DNA of 64,000 nt from PALSA-610 sp038213435 (GCA_038213435.1 JBBQTI010000004.1:65465-129464), one strand, 5' to 3'. Counted from the first letter of the stretch, positions 9,001 through 17,167 are shown. Notes: generated by a model from the letters alone, not told the origin. A program made the numbers and translations.

Positions 9001-9095
9001 CCAAGCTGCGAGGCGCCTCGGGAACCCCCTCGACGGTGCCGAGGTCGTCCACCACGGTCCCGGCAGCGGCGACGACCACGACCGGGGCACCCTGA
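6090..9095 (+). CDS. UPF0182 family large membrane protein
   Basis: This 1001-residue integral membrane protein has about seven hydrophobic helices in the first 310 residues. A large extracytoplasmic domain follows, starting near the conserved QPNELSRESPYIARNI segment, as in UPF0182 (PF03699) proteins of actinobacteria and cyanobacteria. The biochemical role of the family is not established. After the conserved core come an uninterrupted Thr/Pro tract (about 905-925), a helical segment rich in Ala/Asp/Glu (DAADAALKAGNLGSYQTHER, about 938-957), and a second Thr-rich tail. ATG 6090 is supported by a -10 box 7 nt upstream. Confidence 0.9.
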   Translation: MRVAPVEGRRRPFGVRGWLIVAAVALVVVLLSLRGLARFYTDYLWFKDVGFSHTWRELLSAKAVPALIFSLVFFVVMLVNLVVADRIAPRYRGTGPEDEIIERYRGYVAPYAGRVRVLVAAFFSFIMGSGVSAQWQSWILFSNSTSFGIKDPQFHKDISFYVFRLPFLQFAAGWTFAALLVVLIVCGVFHYLNGGIRLQSPFQRVTPQVKVHLSVLLGLMALTKTYQYYLAQFALTKSKNGFVDGATYTDVHAHLPALRLLIVISIAAAGLFIVNIWRRGWVFPIIAVGLWGFISIVVGTIYPAVIQKFTVQPNELSRESPYIARNIAATREAFGLSKISTQQFTYDSKLDQAATTAAKPTLDNARLYDPLPAQDAFKVTQEITPFYSFTDVDVDRYKIGDESSKPVLASVRELDLAHLPDNSWTSQHLVYTHGFGAVAAAANEVSVDQPSYVLQGIPPTGELKLDPRYTGVYFGEGIGGYSIVDTKVAEQEAASAGSTKATKYEGLAGVKVSSLLRKTALAIRFGDWNLWVSGQVTNESRVIYVRDVKQRVQTVAPFLKFDSDPYPVVVGGRIEWVLDAYTTTDDYPYAQSIRPQEPAGSGLDTDFNYVRNSVKATVDAYDGTVHFYVVDSTDPIIKTYRKAFPELFQDLSAMPGNLRAHMRYPEDIFSAQTEQYALYHITDPVQYFNKQAIWDIAPSPDTSSAAPVAFAVANANNGGRNTTLLPSGSPINPLYLTLALPKASNQKAPSPQEFVLGRSFTPRLKGGILSAFVFARSDGADYGKLAVYEVPNTSAPSPSQAATLIQSDQFISSQFTLLGSQGSRVIQGDVQLLPIGDAIMYVRPVWILGEGSTTFPRYEFVAAAVGQRAVLGYDMADAVTALLSGEATRLQTSGGVKSITQGGGGSTTTTTTTTVPGTPTTVPPANASADQLFQRAQNEFDAADAALKAGNLGSYQTHERAGRADFQAGLAKLRGASGTPSTVPRSSTTVPAAATTTTGAP

Positions 9096-9144
9096 CCCCG
9101 GGTCCGACCGCACGACCGGGTTGGTCCCGCCCGCCGGGATTGTT

Positions 9145-9164
9145 ACTATGGTCGTAGTGTTAAT
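9145..9164 (+). promoter_or_regulatory. Operator-like element upstream of sufB, shared with sufC2
   Basis: ACTATGGTCGTAGTGTTAAT matches, at 17 of 20 positions, the sequence on the minus strand at 17186-17167 directly upstream of sufC2. The core ACTAyGGyCGTAGT is an inverted repeat (perfect at the sufC2 copy). Its location before both suf units suggests the binding site of one regulator, for example an Fe-S-sensing Rrf2 or SufR-type protein. No such regulator gene is in the window. Confidence 0.6.
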
Positions 9165-9218
9165 TGTCCCACCGCCGGGGCCGGCTTCCGCCACGCCCCC
9201 GCACCCGGTAGGGACCTG

Positions 9219-9224
9219 AGGAGG
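9219..9224 (+). promoter_or_regulatory. Shine-Dalgarno site of sufB that fixes the ATG start
   Basis: AGGAGG lies 9 nt before ATG 9234 but only 3 nt before the in-frame GTG 9228, so ATG 9234 is the workable start. Confidence 0.7.
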
Positions 9225-9233
9225 CGTGTGCCG

Positions 9234-10634
9234 ATGGCCGTTTCGGGCATCGATCTGGGCAAGTACAAGCTCGGCTGGCACGACACCGAGAGCTATGCCG
9301 TCACGCCGAAGAAGGGCCTCAACGAGCAGGTCGTCCGCGACATCTCGTACCACAAGTCCGAGCCGGAGTGGATGACGAAGTTCCGGCTGAATGCGTTGAA
9401 GCGCTTCGAGCGCAAGCCGATGCTCGACTGGTTCGCGAAGAACATGCCGACCATCGACTTCGACGACATCTACTACTACTTGAAGCCCACGCAGGGTGCC
9501 GTCTCCGACTGGGACATGCTCCCCGAGGAGATGAAGGCCACGTACGAGAAACTCGGCATTCCGGAAGCCGAGCGCAAGTTCCTCGCGGGCGTTACGAGCC
9601 AATACGACTCCGAGGTCGTGTACCACAAGAACCGTGAGGACCTCGAAAGTCGCGGCATCCTTTTCACGAGCATGGACCAGGCGCTCATCGACTACCCCGA
9701 GATCGTGCAGAAGTACTTCGGTACGGTCATCCCGCCCGGCGACAACAAGTTCGCCGCGCTCAACTCCGCGGTGTGGTCGGGAGGCTCGTTCATCTACGTG
9801 CCGCCGGGCGTGCACGTCGACATGCCGTTGCAGGCGTACTTCCGCATCAACGCCGAGAGCGCAGGCCAGTTCGAGCGCACGTTGATCATCGCCGACGAAG
9901 GCGCGTCGGTGCACTACGTCGAGGGCTGCTCGGCTCCCGTATACACAAACGACTCGCTGCACTCGGCCGTGGTGGAGCTCATCGCCAAGCCGGGTGCGCG
10001 CATCCGTTACACGACGATCCAGAACTGGTCGCCGAACGTCTACAACCTCGTGACCAAGCGCGCGCGTGCAGAAACCGAGGCGACCGTCGAATGGATCGAC
10101 GGCAACCTCGGCTCCAAGCTCACGATGAAGTACCCGGCGGTCGTCATGACCGGTCCGAAGGCGCACGGCGAGGTGCTGTCGGTTGCCTACGCGGGAGCGG
10201 GACAGCACCAGGACGCCGGCGCGAAGATGACGCACGCCGCGCCCGAGACGACCTCGATCATCGACTCGAAGTCGATCAGCAAGGACGGTGGGCGCACGAC
10301 CTACCGCGGTCTGGTCAGAGTCGAAGAGGGCGCACACAACGTGAAGAGCCACGTGCGGTGCGACGCCTTGATCCTCGACGAGGAGTCGCGCAGCGACACC
10401 TACCCCTACATGGAGATCGAGGAGAAGGACGCGCGCATCGGCCACGAGGCGACGGTCTCGAAGGTCGGCGACGACCAGCTCTTCTACCTCCAGAGTCGAG
10501 GGTTGAGCGAACAACAGGCCACGGCGATGATCGTGAACGGTTTCATCGAACCGATCACGAAGACGCTCCCGATGGAGTACGCGGTCGAGTTGTCGCGTCT
10601 CATCGAGCTGAACATGGAAGGCGCGGTCGGTTAG
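9234..10634 (+). CDS. sufB: SufB, Fe-S cluster scaffold subunit
   Basis: SufB is the scaffold subunit of the cytosolic SufBCD complex, on which the Fe-S cluster is built from persulfide sulfur. The 466-residue product is of normal length and has the family's beta-helix core. Characteristic stretches are SGGSFIYVPPGVHVDMPLQ, VEGCSAPVYTNDSLH, and CDALILDEESRSDTYPY followed by the E/H-rich IEEKDARIGHEATVSK. It is first in a tight unit sufB-sufD-Rieske-sufC1, 3 bp before sufD. Confidence 0.97.
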   Translation: MAVSGIDLGKYKLGWHDTESYAVTPKKGLNEQVVRDISYHKSEPEWMTKFRLNALKRFERKPMLDWFAKNMPTIDFDDIYYYLKPTQGAVSDWDMLPEEMKATYEKLGIPEAERKFLAGVTSQYDSEVVYHKNREDLESRGILFTSMDQALIDYPEIVQKYFGTVIPPGDNKFAALNSAVWSGGSFIYVPPGVHVDMPLQAYFRINAESAGQFERTLIIADEGASVHYVEGCSAPVYTNDSLHSAVVELIAKPGARIRYTTIQNWSPNVYNLVTKRARAETEATVEWIDGNLGSKLTMKYPAVVMTGPKAHGEVLSVAYAGAGQHQDAGAKMTHAAPETTSIIDSKSISKDGGRTTYRGLVRVEEGAHNVKSHVRCDALILDEESRSDTYPYMEIEEKDARIGHEATVSKVGDDQLFYLQSRGLSEQQATAMIVNGFIEPITKTLPMEYAVELSRLIELNMEGAVG

Positions 10635-10637
10635 GGC

Positions 10638-11936
10638 ATGACCGCCGCGTTCACAGCCGATGCTGCGCGCGCGCTCGGAGGGCCGGAGTGGTTGGTCCGC
10701 CGGCGGTCGGCGGCCGTCGAGCGGCTCGCCGAGGTGGTGTGGCCGACGCCGTCGGAAGAGATCTGGCGCTACTCGCGCATCGATCAACTCGACCTCGATC
10801 GGTTCCGCCCGTTCTCGGCCGAGGAGCTCGGGGCGCCCGGCGACGAGCGCGCGCCCGGAGGTGGTCCGTGGGCCGCGGAGGCCGGCAAGCACGCGGGGAT
10901 GATCGTCGTGCGCGACGGTCGCGTCGTGCATCACGAGCTCGATCCCGCACTCGAGGCGAAGGGCGTGCGGGCCTGCGGGATCGCGACGTGTGAGGATGAT
11001 CTCGTCTCGACGCTCATCGGTCGCGCGTCGGGCGCATCCGAGGACGCCTTCACCGTGTTGCACGACGCTTTCCTCGCGGGCGGCGCGTTCGTGCACGTTC
11101 CCGCGGGAGTCGTGGTCGAGGATCCGATTCTCGTCCTGCATTGGTGCGAAGGCGACGCGCGCGCGTCGTTCCCGCACACGCTCGTGGCGCTGGGCGAGGG
11201 CGCGGAGGCGACCGTGCTCGATCGGTTCGGTTCTCCGCAGACCGACCACCTCGTCGACGCGGTTACCGAGCTGCTCGTCGACGACAACGCGCACCTGCGC
11301 TATCTGACCGTTCAGGAGCACGGCACGCGCACCTGGCATCTCGGCCTGCTGCGCGCGCATGTCGGCCGCGACGCGACCCTGCGCACGTCGGCGGTGGCGC
11401 TCGGCGGTGACTACGCGCGCCTGCGCAGCGAGGCTCTGCTGACGGGACAGGGTGCCGAGAGTGATCAGCTCGCGGTCTACTTCGGCGACGGCCGGCAGAT
11501 GCTCGACTTCCGGACGCTCCAGGACCACGACGCGCCGAACACCCGCAGCGACCTGCTGTTCAAGGGTGCGGTCGAGGATACGGCCCGTTCGGTCTACTCG
11601 GGTCTCGTCCACCTCCGTCCCGCGGCGAAGAAGGCCAACGCGTCGCAGACCAACCGAAATCTCGTGCTCACCGAGGGCGCGAGCGCAGAGTCGATCCCGA
11701 ACCTCGAGATCGAGGCGAACGACGTCCGCTGCTCGCACGCGTCGACCGTCGGACCGATCGACGACGAGCAGCTCTACTACCTCGAGTCGCGCGGAATCCC
11801 GCCCGAGGAGGCCGAGCGATTGATCGTGCTCGGGTTCTTCGACGACGTCTTCGAACGACTTCCCGTCGGCGCCCTCACGCGTGGTCTGCGGCGATCGGTC
11901 GTCGACAAGCTCGAGCACGCGCACGCGAGGCGATGA
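10638..11936 (+). CDS. sufD: SufD, Fe-S cluster assembly subunit
   Basis: This is the partner of SufB and SufC in the SufBC2D complex. The 432-residue protein has a helical N-terminus (PSEEIWRYSRIDQLDLDRF), the beta-helix core with GGAFVHVPAGVVVEDPI, and the conserved end ANDVRCSHASTVGPIDDEQ, in which the His after CS matches the SufD histidine thought to take part in cluster formation. Its TGA overlaps the start of the Rieske gene as ATGA, showing translational coupling. Confidence 0.95.
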   Translation: MTAAFTADAARALGGPEWLVRRRSAAVERLAEVVWPTPSEEIWRYSRIDQLDLDRFRPFSAEELGAPGDERAPGGGPWAAEAGKHAGMIVVRDGRVVHHELDPALEAKGVRACGIATCEDDLVSTLIGRASGASEDAFTVLHDAFLAGGAFVHVPAGVVVEDPILVLHWCEGDARASFPHTLVALGEGAEATVLDRFGSPQTDHLVDAVTELLVDDNAHLRYLTVQEHGTRTWHLGLLRAHVGRDATLRTSAVALGGDYARLRSEALLTGQGAESDQLAVYFGDGRQMLDFRTLQDHDAPNTRSDLLFKGAVEDTARSVYSGLVHLRPAAKKANASQTNRNLVLTEGASAESIPNLEIEANDVRCSHASTVGPIDDEQLYYLESRGIPPEEAERLIVLGFFDDVFERLPVGALTRGLRRSVVDKLEHAHARR

Positions 11937-12253
11937 TGGGCACGCTCGTGCGCCTGTGCGCGCGTGACGACCTCGCGCCGGGGACCGCCCGCCGCTTCGA
12001 CGTCGACACGCATCGGATCGCGCTCGTGCGCATCGGTGACGACTTCTACGCGCTCGCCGATCGCTGTTCGCACGCCGACTACTCGCTCTCCGAGGGTGAC
12101 GTGTGGGAGGACGAGCGCGAGATCGAGTGCCCGAAGCACGGCTCGACCTTCTCGTTGGCCACGGGCGAGCCGCAGACACTCCCGGCCACGCAGCCGGTTG
12201 CCGTGTACGCCACGCAAGTCGACGGCGACGACGTCTCGGTGGTGCTGCCGTGA
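11933..12253 (+). CDS. Rieske-type [2Fe-2S] ferredoxin of the suf operon
   Basis: This 106-residue non-haem Rieske ferredoxin has the two ligand boxes CSHADYSLSEG and CPKHGSTF, i.e. Cys-x-His and Cys-x-x-His. Like dioxygenase-type ferredoxins it lacks a transmembrane helix and is cytosolic. Such ferredoxins often sit inside actinobacterial suf operons and are presumed to deliver electrons or to be an early cluster acceptor; the exact role is unproven. It overlaps sufD (ATGA) and sufC1 (GTGA), so the four genes are translated as one unit. Confidence 0.93.
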   Translation: MMGTLVRLCARDDLAPGTARRFDVDTHRIALVRIGDDFYALADRCSHADYSLSEGDVWEDEREIECPKHGSTFSLATGEPQTLPATQPVAVYATQVDGDDVSVVLP

Positions 12254-13089
12254 GTGCCGAGCACGTGCTGCGCATCGCCGATCTTCACGCGACTGTCGCC
12301 CGGCACGAGATTCTTCGGGGCGTCGACCTGGATGTGCGCACCGGCGAGGTGCACGCCTTGATGGGTCCGAACGGCTCCGGGAAGTCGACGCTCGCCCACG
12401 CGCTGATGGGTAGCGGCGACTACGAGGTGACGCACGGTTCGGTCTCGATCGATGGCGAGGAGCTCCTGGGCCTTCCCACGTGGCAGCGCGCGCAGCGTGG
12501 GCTCTTCCTGGCGATGCAGTATCCCGTCGAGGTCCCCGGCGTCCCGCTCGAAGAGGTTGTCGGCGCCGCGTTGGACGCGCGTGGCACGGCGCGCACCGAT
12601 CTGCACGCCCGGGTCGTCGCCGAGGCGCGCACGCTCGGGGTGCCCGACGAGCTCCTGGGCCGCGGCGTGAACACCGAGTTCTCCGGCGGCGAGAAGAAGC
12701 GCGCCGAGACGGTGCAGCTCGCCGTTATCGAACCGAAGTTCGCGGTGCTCGACGAGATCGATTCCGGCCTCGACGTCGACGCGATGCGCGACGTCGCGCG
12801 GCGGGTGTATGCACTCGCTCGTGAACGGCACGTCGGCGTGCTCGCGATCACGCACTACGCCCGACTGCTGGCAGAGCTGCGACCCGATCACGTGCACGTC
12901 TTCCTCGCCGGTCGCATCGTCAGGAGCGGTGATCCGGAGCTCGCCGACGAGTTGGAGCGCACCGGTTACGAAGGCATCGCGGCCGAGCTCGGCATCGACG
13001 AGCTCACGGTCGTGCGTCCCTTCCCGGAGGCCGACCCGTTCGGCGACCCCACCATCGCCTCGAATCCGTTCGCCGACCCGCTGGCATAG
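12250..13089 (+). CDS. sufC: SufC ATPase, first copy (sufC1)
   Basis: This ABC-type ATPase of the SufBCD scaffold energises cluster assembly. The 279-residue product has Walker A GPNGSGKST (39-47), signature SGGEKKR (145-151), Walker B FAVLDEID (164-171) and a switch His in ITHYARLL. It is about 20-25 residues longer than usual because of an acidic, Pro/Phe-rich C-terminal tail (DPFGDP...NPFADP) not found in the second copy at 16352-17155. GTG 12250 overlaps the Rieske stop. The gene converges with the L,D-transpeptidase 10 bp away. Confidence 0.93.
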   Translation: MSAEHVLRIADLHATVARHEILRGVDLDVRTGEVHALMGPNGSGKSTLAHALMGSGDYEVTHGSVSIDGEELLGLPTWQRAQRGLFLAMQYPVEVPGVPLEEVVGAALDARGTARTDLHARVVAEARTLGVPDELLGRGVNTEFSGGEKKRAETVQLAVIEPKFAVLDEIDSGLDVDAMRDVARRVYALARERHVGVLAITHYARLLAELRPDHVHVFLAGRIVRSGDPELADELERTGYEGIAAELGIDELTVVRPFPEADPFGDPTIASNPFADPLA

Positions 13090-13099
13090 TCGACGCCCT

Positions 13100-14203
13100 C
13101 TACGGCGCCTTCTTCGCGGTCGTCGGTGTCGTCGTCCGCGCGACAGTGGTCGGCGTCGGCTTCGGCTTCTTCGCGGTCGTCGGTGTCGTCCGGGCGGCGG
13201 TTGTGGGTGTCGACTTCGCGGTCGTCGGCGTCGTCGTGGTCGGGGCGGGACCCACGTAGCCGTTCCCGGCCCGCTTCGGGGTACCCACGACGAACACCGA
13301 CTCGCCGTTGTGGACGAGCGTGTAGAAGTAGTTGGCGATGTGCATCGGGATGCGGGCGCATCCGTGCGAGGCCGGATAGGCCGGGACCGACTGGAGGCCG
13401 TGCACCGCGTCGCTTCCGTTGAAGTAGTACGGATTCCACATCGTGCCCAGCTTGCCCTTCTGCCAACCCCGGATGAGTTGGTAGAAGCGGAAGTGTCCGG
13501 TTGGCGTGATGGCGTATTGGCAGCCGTCGACGCCGCCGCAGAAATGTTCGCCGCTGCCGGTCGAGGTCGTGGTCAGCAACTGTGGCTGCCAGCCCTGGTA
13601 GAGCGTCAGCACCTGTTTGTCGAGGTCGATCTCGACGCGGTCGGGTTCGCTCCTCGGCTCGGCGGGTGCGTACACGAAATGCGTGAGCACCAGCTGCACA
13701 GCCGCGTTGATCACGCCGGTGCGTTGGAGCCCGAAGTACTTCTGTACCGTCGTGACCGCGTACCGCGTGTCCTGGTCGAAGACGTCGTCGACGGGGCCCG
13801 GATCGAAATGCAGCGCCTTCATGCGGGCTTCGTAGATGAAGACGCTCGATCCGCGGTTCCCCTGGAAGAGCCCGCTTCCCGGGGACGGCAGCACTTGGTC
13901 CTTCGGCTGCGTGACCGGGGGAATCGTGGTGGTCGTCGTCGGCGCCACGGTGGTCGTGGTCGTGGAGCGCCTCGTGCTCGGCGCCGCGGGCAAGGTGGAT
14001 CCGGTCGGCCGGGGCGCCGCGCCCGACGCCTGTTGCGAGTTGGCGATGACGGCGTAGGTGCCGGCTGCACCGGCCACGATGACCGCGACCGCCACGCCCG
14101 TCACGACCGCGCGCCGCCTCCAGCTTCCGCGTCGGTACGCGAGACGTGCGGCGCGGTCGATGTCGTCCGACACCTCGCCCGTGGGTGTCCCGTCAGCTTC
14201 CAC
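13100..14203 (-). CDS. L,D-transpeptidase (YkuD domain), membrane anchored
   Basis: This enzyme would cross-link or anchor peptidoglycan by L,D-transpeptidation outside the membrane. The 367-residue protein has a cytoplasmic N-terminus, one helix at about 32-54, a Thr/Pro linker (68-100), a helical peptidoglycan-binding-like segment (about 120-178) and a YkuD domain. The active-site signature is H268 and SHGCAR at 279-284, with C282 the nucleophile. The C-terminus is a Thr/Pro/Lys tail of short repeats (TPTTAKK), typical of wall-spanning disordered segments. A -10-like TAGCAT ends 9 nt before GTG 14203, so translation may be leaderless. Confidence 0.92.
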   Translation of the reverse strand: MEADGTPTGEVSDDIDRAARLAYRRGSWRRRAVVTGVAVAVIVAGAAGTYAVIANSQQASGAAPRPTGSTLPAAPSTRRSTTTTTVAPTTTTTIPPVTQPKDQVLPSPGSGLFQGNRGSSVFIYEARMKALHFDPGPVDDVFDQDTRYAVTTVQKYFGLQRTGVINAAVQLVLTHFVYAPAEPRSEPDRVEIDLDKQVLTLYQGWQPQLLTTTSTGSGEHFCGGVDGCQYAITPTGHFRFYQLIRGWQKGKLGTMWNPYYFNGSDAVHGLQSVPAYPASHGCARIPMHIANYFYTLVHNGESVFVVGTPKRAGNGYVGPAPTTTTPTTAKSTPTTAARTTPTTAKKPKPTPTTVARTTTPTTAKKAP

Positions 14204-14269
14204 CGGCGTCGAATGCTACTGGACGATCCCGTCGGTACAGGGCCGTGTGTCGGCCCGACGAAACCCGTC

Positions 14270-14443
14270 TCAGTGCGCGGGCTCGGTCTCGGATTCGATC
14301 AACGCGGCGAGCGCCGCGTCGGACACGACGGCACTGCGAAGGTCGAGGAGAAAGTCCACGACCTCCGAGGAGCCCATCAGGTCCCGGGACGCGAAGCGCT
14401 CGAGCGCCTCGTCGATGATCGTGACGATCCCAGCCTGGTCCAC
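14270..14443 (-). CDS. Small conserved-looking protein, unknown function
   Basis: A 57-residue frame (GTG 14443) is preceded by AGGAGG with ideal 6-7 nt spacing, one of the best ribosome sites in this window, so I regard it as real. The product is a soluble, acidic all-helical protein with two amphipathic stretches (IDEALERFASR and EVVDFLLDLRSAV). No family is recognised. It lies between sufU and the L,D-transpeptidase, on the same strand as both. Confidence 0.65.
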   Translation of the reverse strand: MDQAGIVTIIDEALERFASRDLMGSSEVVDFLLDLRSAVVSDAALAALIESETEPAH

Positions 14444-14610
14444 GTCGCTCCTCCTGGTCTTCCCGGTCAGCGTAGCCGCCCCGCACCACGGTCAGTGCAA
14501 CGCCCAGTACAGCAGTCGCGTTCCCGGGAAACCACCAAATGCGCGGGCAAGTGGGCGGGCAAATGCGGTGGGGGTGTGACCGACGCCACTCCGGACGCCG
14601 GGACGGCGTG
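14444..14610. other. Intergenic gap downstream of sufU, nothing recognised
   Basis: The gap holds G-rich direct repeats (GCGGGCAAgTGGGCGGGCAAATGCGG) but no gene, terminator with T-run or convincing promoter apart from the ribosome site of the small gene at 14270-14443. Confidence 0.5.
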
Positions 14611-15108
14611 TCACGCCTGCGCTTGAGCGGTTTCGTCGAGCGCCTGTTGGAGGGTGTTCCACGCCAACGTCGCGCACTTGATCCGGACGGGGAACTTCAC
14701 GACGCCTTGGAGCGCCTCGAGGTCGCCCAGCCGTACCCCTGCGAGCTCGGCGGCCAGGTCGCTCCCGTCGCCTTCGCCTTCGCCCTCGAGCTTCGACTCG
14801 TGGATCGACATCAGCGCCTTGAACGCGCGGATGAGCTTGCGGACCTCGGCGAGCGGCCGGCCCTTCACTGCCGCGCTCATCATCGAGGTGGACGCCTGGC
14901 TGATCGAGCAGCCCTGCCCGGCGATCTTGACGTCGCGCACGGCGTCCGACTCCGGATCGACGTCGAGGTACAGCACGACCTCGTCGCCGCACAGGGGATT
15001 GAAGCCTTCGACCTTGTGTGCGGGCGGAACCGGGAGCTCACCGCGGTTACGAGGCGAGCGGTAATGATCGAGAATGATCTCGCGGTACAGGTCTTCGATT
15101 CCGGCCAT
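14611..15108 (-). CDS. sufU: SufU, zinc-dependent sulfurtransferase / scaffold-like protein
   Basis: SufU accepts sulfur from the SufS cysteine persulfide in Gram-positive-type Suf systems. The 165-residue protein has the expected zinc ligands C40 and D42 (LCGDEV), C67 (QGCSIS) and C145 (IKCATLAW). The insertion between the second and third Cys (GEGEGDGSD) is typical of SufU rather than IscU. ATG 15108 starts 11 bp after the sufS stop, so it is the last gene of sufC2-sufS-sufU. Confidence 0.94.
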   Translation of the reverse strand: MAGIEDLYREIILDHYRSPRNRGELPVPPAHKVEGFNPLCGDEVVLYLDVDPESDAVRDVKIAGQGCSISQASTSMMSAAVKGRPLAEVRKLIRAFKALMSIHESKLEGEGEGDGSDLAAELAGVRLGDLEALQGVVKFPVRIKCATLAWNTLQQALDETAQAQA

Positions 15109-15119
15109 CTGCTGCGATC

Positions 15120-16355
15120 CTAAACCGCGAAGAACTTCTGGGCCTTCGCAAGCGCTTCGATCAGCGCGTCGACGTCGGCTTCGTCGTTGTACACGTAGAA
15201 CGAGGCGCGCGTTGTGGCCGGGACGCCGAGCTGACGCATCAGCGGCTTCGCGCAATGGTGTCCGGCTCGCACGCACACCGCGTCCTCGTCGAGAACCTGG
15301 CTCACGTCGTGCGCGTGGATCCCGTCGAACAGGAACGACACGGCCCCGCCTCGGCGGTCGAGATCGGTCGGACCGTAGATCGTGAGGCTCTCGCCGAAGC
15401 GATCGCGGAGCGCCTCCAGCGCGTAGCCGGTGAGCGAGACTTCGTGGGCGCGCACCGCGTCCATCCCGAACGCGGTGACGTAGTCGACCGCGGCGCCGAA
15501 GCCGACCGCCTCGACGATCGCCGGCGTTCCTGCCTCGAACTTCCACGGCACGTCGTTGGTGGTAAAGCCGTCGAGCCGGACGTCGCGGATCATCTCGCCG
15601 CCCCCGAGGAACGGGGGCATCGCCTCGAGGAGCTCGAGGCGCGACCAGAGCGCGCCGATCCCGGTGGGCCCGCACAGCTTGTGGGAGGAGAATGCGATGA
15701 AGTCGGCATCCCACTGCTGCACGTCGGTCGCGACATGAGGCACGTACTGGCACGCGTCGACCAGCACGAGCGCGCCGTGCGTGTGCGCGGCGTCGGCGAG
15801 CGGACGGATGTCGTTCAGGGTGCCGAGCACGTTCGACATGGCACTGATGGCGAGTAGCCGTGCGCCGTCGAGAAGCGCATCGAGATTCGAGAGATCCAGG
15901 CGAAAGTCGGAGGTCAGCGGGATCCACCGGAGCTCCACGCCTCGTTCGGCCGCGAGCATCTGCCACGGAACGACGTTGGCGTGGTGCTCCATGTGCGAGA
16001 GCACGATCGCGTCGCCGGCACGCAGGTTGGCGCGTGCCCACGAGTACGCGACCAGGTTGATCGACTCGGTCGCGTTGCGCGTGAAGACGATCTCCTCCGC
16101 GTGGGGGGCGTTGACGAAGCGTGCGACCTTGCGCCGGGCGGCCTCGAACGCGGCGGTCGCCTCCTCCGCGATCGTGTACACGCCGCGGTGGATGTTTGCG
16201 TAGTGCCGCCGGTAGCTGTCGTCCATCGCGTCGAGGACGGCGATCGGCTTCTGGGCCGATGACGCGGAATCGAGGTATACGAGGCGCTTGCCGTTCACCT
16301 TGCGCTCGAGGATCGGGAAGTCTCGTTTGACGGTGGCGACGTCGAGCGCGGTCAT
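15120..16355 (-). CDS. sufS: SufS cysteine desulfurase
   Basis: This PLP enzyme takes sulfur from L-cysteine and passes it to SufU. The 411-residue product carries the PLP lysine K226 in SSHKLCGPTG and the catalytic C368 in RAGHHCAKPLM, as in group II desulfurases of the SufS/CsdA type. ATG 16355 overlaps the sufC2 stop (ATGA), showing a single coupled operon. Confidence 0.96.
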   Translation of the reverse strand: MTALDVATVKRDFPILERKVNGKRLVYLDSASSAQKPIAVLDAMDDSYRRHYANIHRGVYTIAEEATAAFEAARRKVARFVNAPHAEEIVFTRNATESINLVAYSWARANLRAGDAIVLSHMEHHANVVPWQMLAAERGVELRWIPLTSDFRLDLSNLDALLDGARLLAISAMSNVLGTLNDIRPLADAAHTHGALVLVDACQYVPHVATDVQQWDADFIAFSSHKLCGPTGIGALWSRLELLEAMPPFLGGGEMIRDVRLDGFTTNDVPWKFEAGTPAIVEAVGFGAAVDYVTAFGMDAVRAHEVSLTGYALEALRDRFGESLTIYGPTDLDRRGGAVSFLFDGIHAHDVSQVLDEDAVCVRAGHHCAKPLMRQLGVPATTRASFYVYNDEADVDALIEALAKAQKFFAV

Positions 16356-17155
16356 ACGGGTGCCTCCTCGTGCGCTCGGAAGGCTTCGAAACCGCGCGCT
16401 TCGACTTCGAGTGAGACCTCGGGCCCGCCGGTTGCGACGATGCGGCCGTCGACCAGGACGTGAACCACGTCGGGAACGAGATGCTCGAGGAGCCGTTGAT
16501 AGTGCGTGATCGCGAGGATTCCGAGGTGCGGGCGCGCCCGGCGGACCTCGCTGATGCCGGCCGCGACCTGGCGGAGCGCATCGATGTCGAGCCCGGAGTC
16601 GGTTTCGTCGAGCACCGCCACGTCGGGCTCCATCATCGCCATCTGCAAGACCTCGTTGCGCTTCTTCTCGCCCCCCGAGAAACCCTCGTTGAGGTACCGC
16701 TCCTGGAACCGGTTGTCCATGCCCAGCCGCTTCGTCCATTCGATGAGGCTGAGGCGCACCTCCAGCACGGAGAAGTCGTCGATCCCCTTGCGGCGGGCGA
16801 TCGCCTGGCGCAAGAAGTTCAGCACTGACACGCCGGGGATCTCCTCGGGGTGCTGGAACCCGAGGAACAGGCCTCGCCGGGCCCGCTCGTCGGTCGGCAG
16901 ATCGGTGATTTCCGCGCCGTCGAGCAGAATGCGCCCCGCCGTCACGACGTACTCGGGGCTGGCCAGAAGGGTGTTGGCGAGGGTCGACTTGCCGGAACCG
17001 TTCGGGCCCATGAGGGCGTGCAGCGAACCCGGCTCGACCGCCAGGCTCACGCCTCGGAGGATCTCGCGGTCGTCGACCGAGACGTGGAGGTCGTCGATCT
17101 CGAGCGCGGGCACTTCGGCAACGGGATCAAGGGGAGCGGAGGCGGGAGGAGCCAC
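16352..17155 (-). CDS. sufC: SufC ATPase, second copy (sufC2)
   Basis: This is a second complete SufC: Walker A GPNGSGKST (50-58), signature SGGEKKR (160-166), Walker B VAVLDETD (179-186), 267 residues. It lacks the C-terminal tail of sufC1 and has a 15-20 residue N-terminal extension (MAPPASAPLD...). It heads the sufC2-sufS-sufU operon. A -10-like TACAAT (minus strand, 17167-17162) ends 6 nt before GTG 17155, so the message is probably leaderless, and the shared suf operator abuts this -10. Which SufC partners SufBD cannot be told from sequence. Confidence 0.93.
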   Translation of the reverse strand: MAPPASAPLDPVAEVPALEIDDLHVSVDDREILRGVSLAVEPGSLHALMGPNGSGKSTLANTLLASPEYVVTAGRILLDGAEITDLPTDERARRGLFLGFQHPEEIPGVSVLNFLRQAIARRKGIDDFSVLEVRLSLIEWTKRLGMDNRFQERYLNEGFSGGEKKRNEVLQMAMMEPDVAVLDETDSGLDIDALRQVAAGISEVRRARPHLGILAITHYQRLLEHLVPDVVHVLVDGRIVATGGPEVSLEVEARGFEAFRAHEEAPV

Positions 17156-17161
17156 GGCGTC

Positions 17162-17167
17162 ATTGTA
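17162..17167 (-). promoter_or_regulatory. -10 box of the sufC2-sufS-sufU operon
   Basis: TACAAT on the minus strand ends 6 nt before GTG 17155 and directly abuts the suf operator-like element. A bound regulator there would block RNA polymerase. Confidence 0.5.

Noticed and set aside
8337..12275. A 1312-codon open frame on the minus strand across UPF0182 and the sufB-sufD-Rieske region
   Set aside because: It lies antisense to genes with clear family motifs, its product is Arg/His/Glu-rich with no domain, and stop-free antisense frames of this size are normal at this G+C content.
13103..13250. Repetitive stretch resembling a repeat array
   Set aside because: It encodes the Thr/Pro/Lys tail of the L,D-transpeptidase; units are short, imperfect and in frame, so it is not a CRISPR array.
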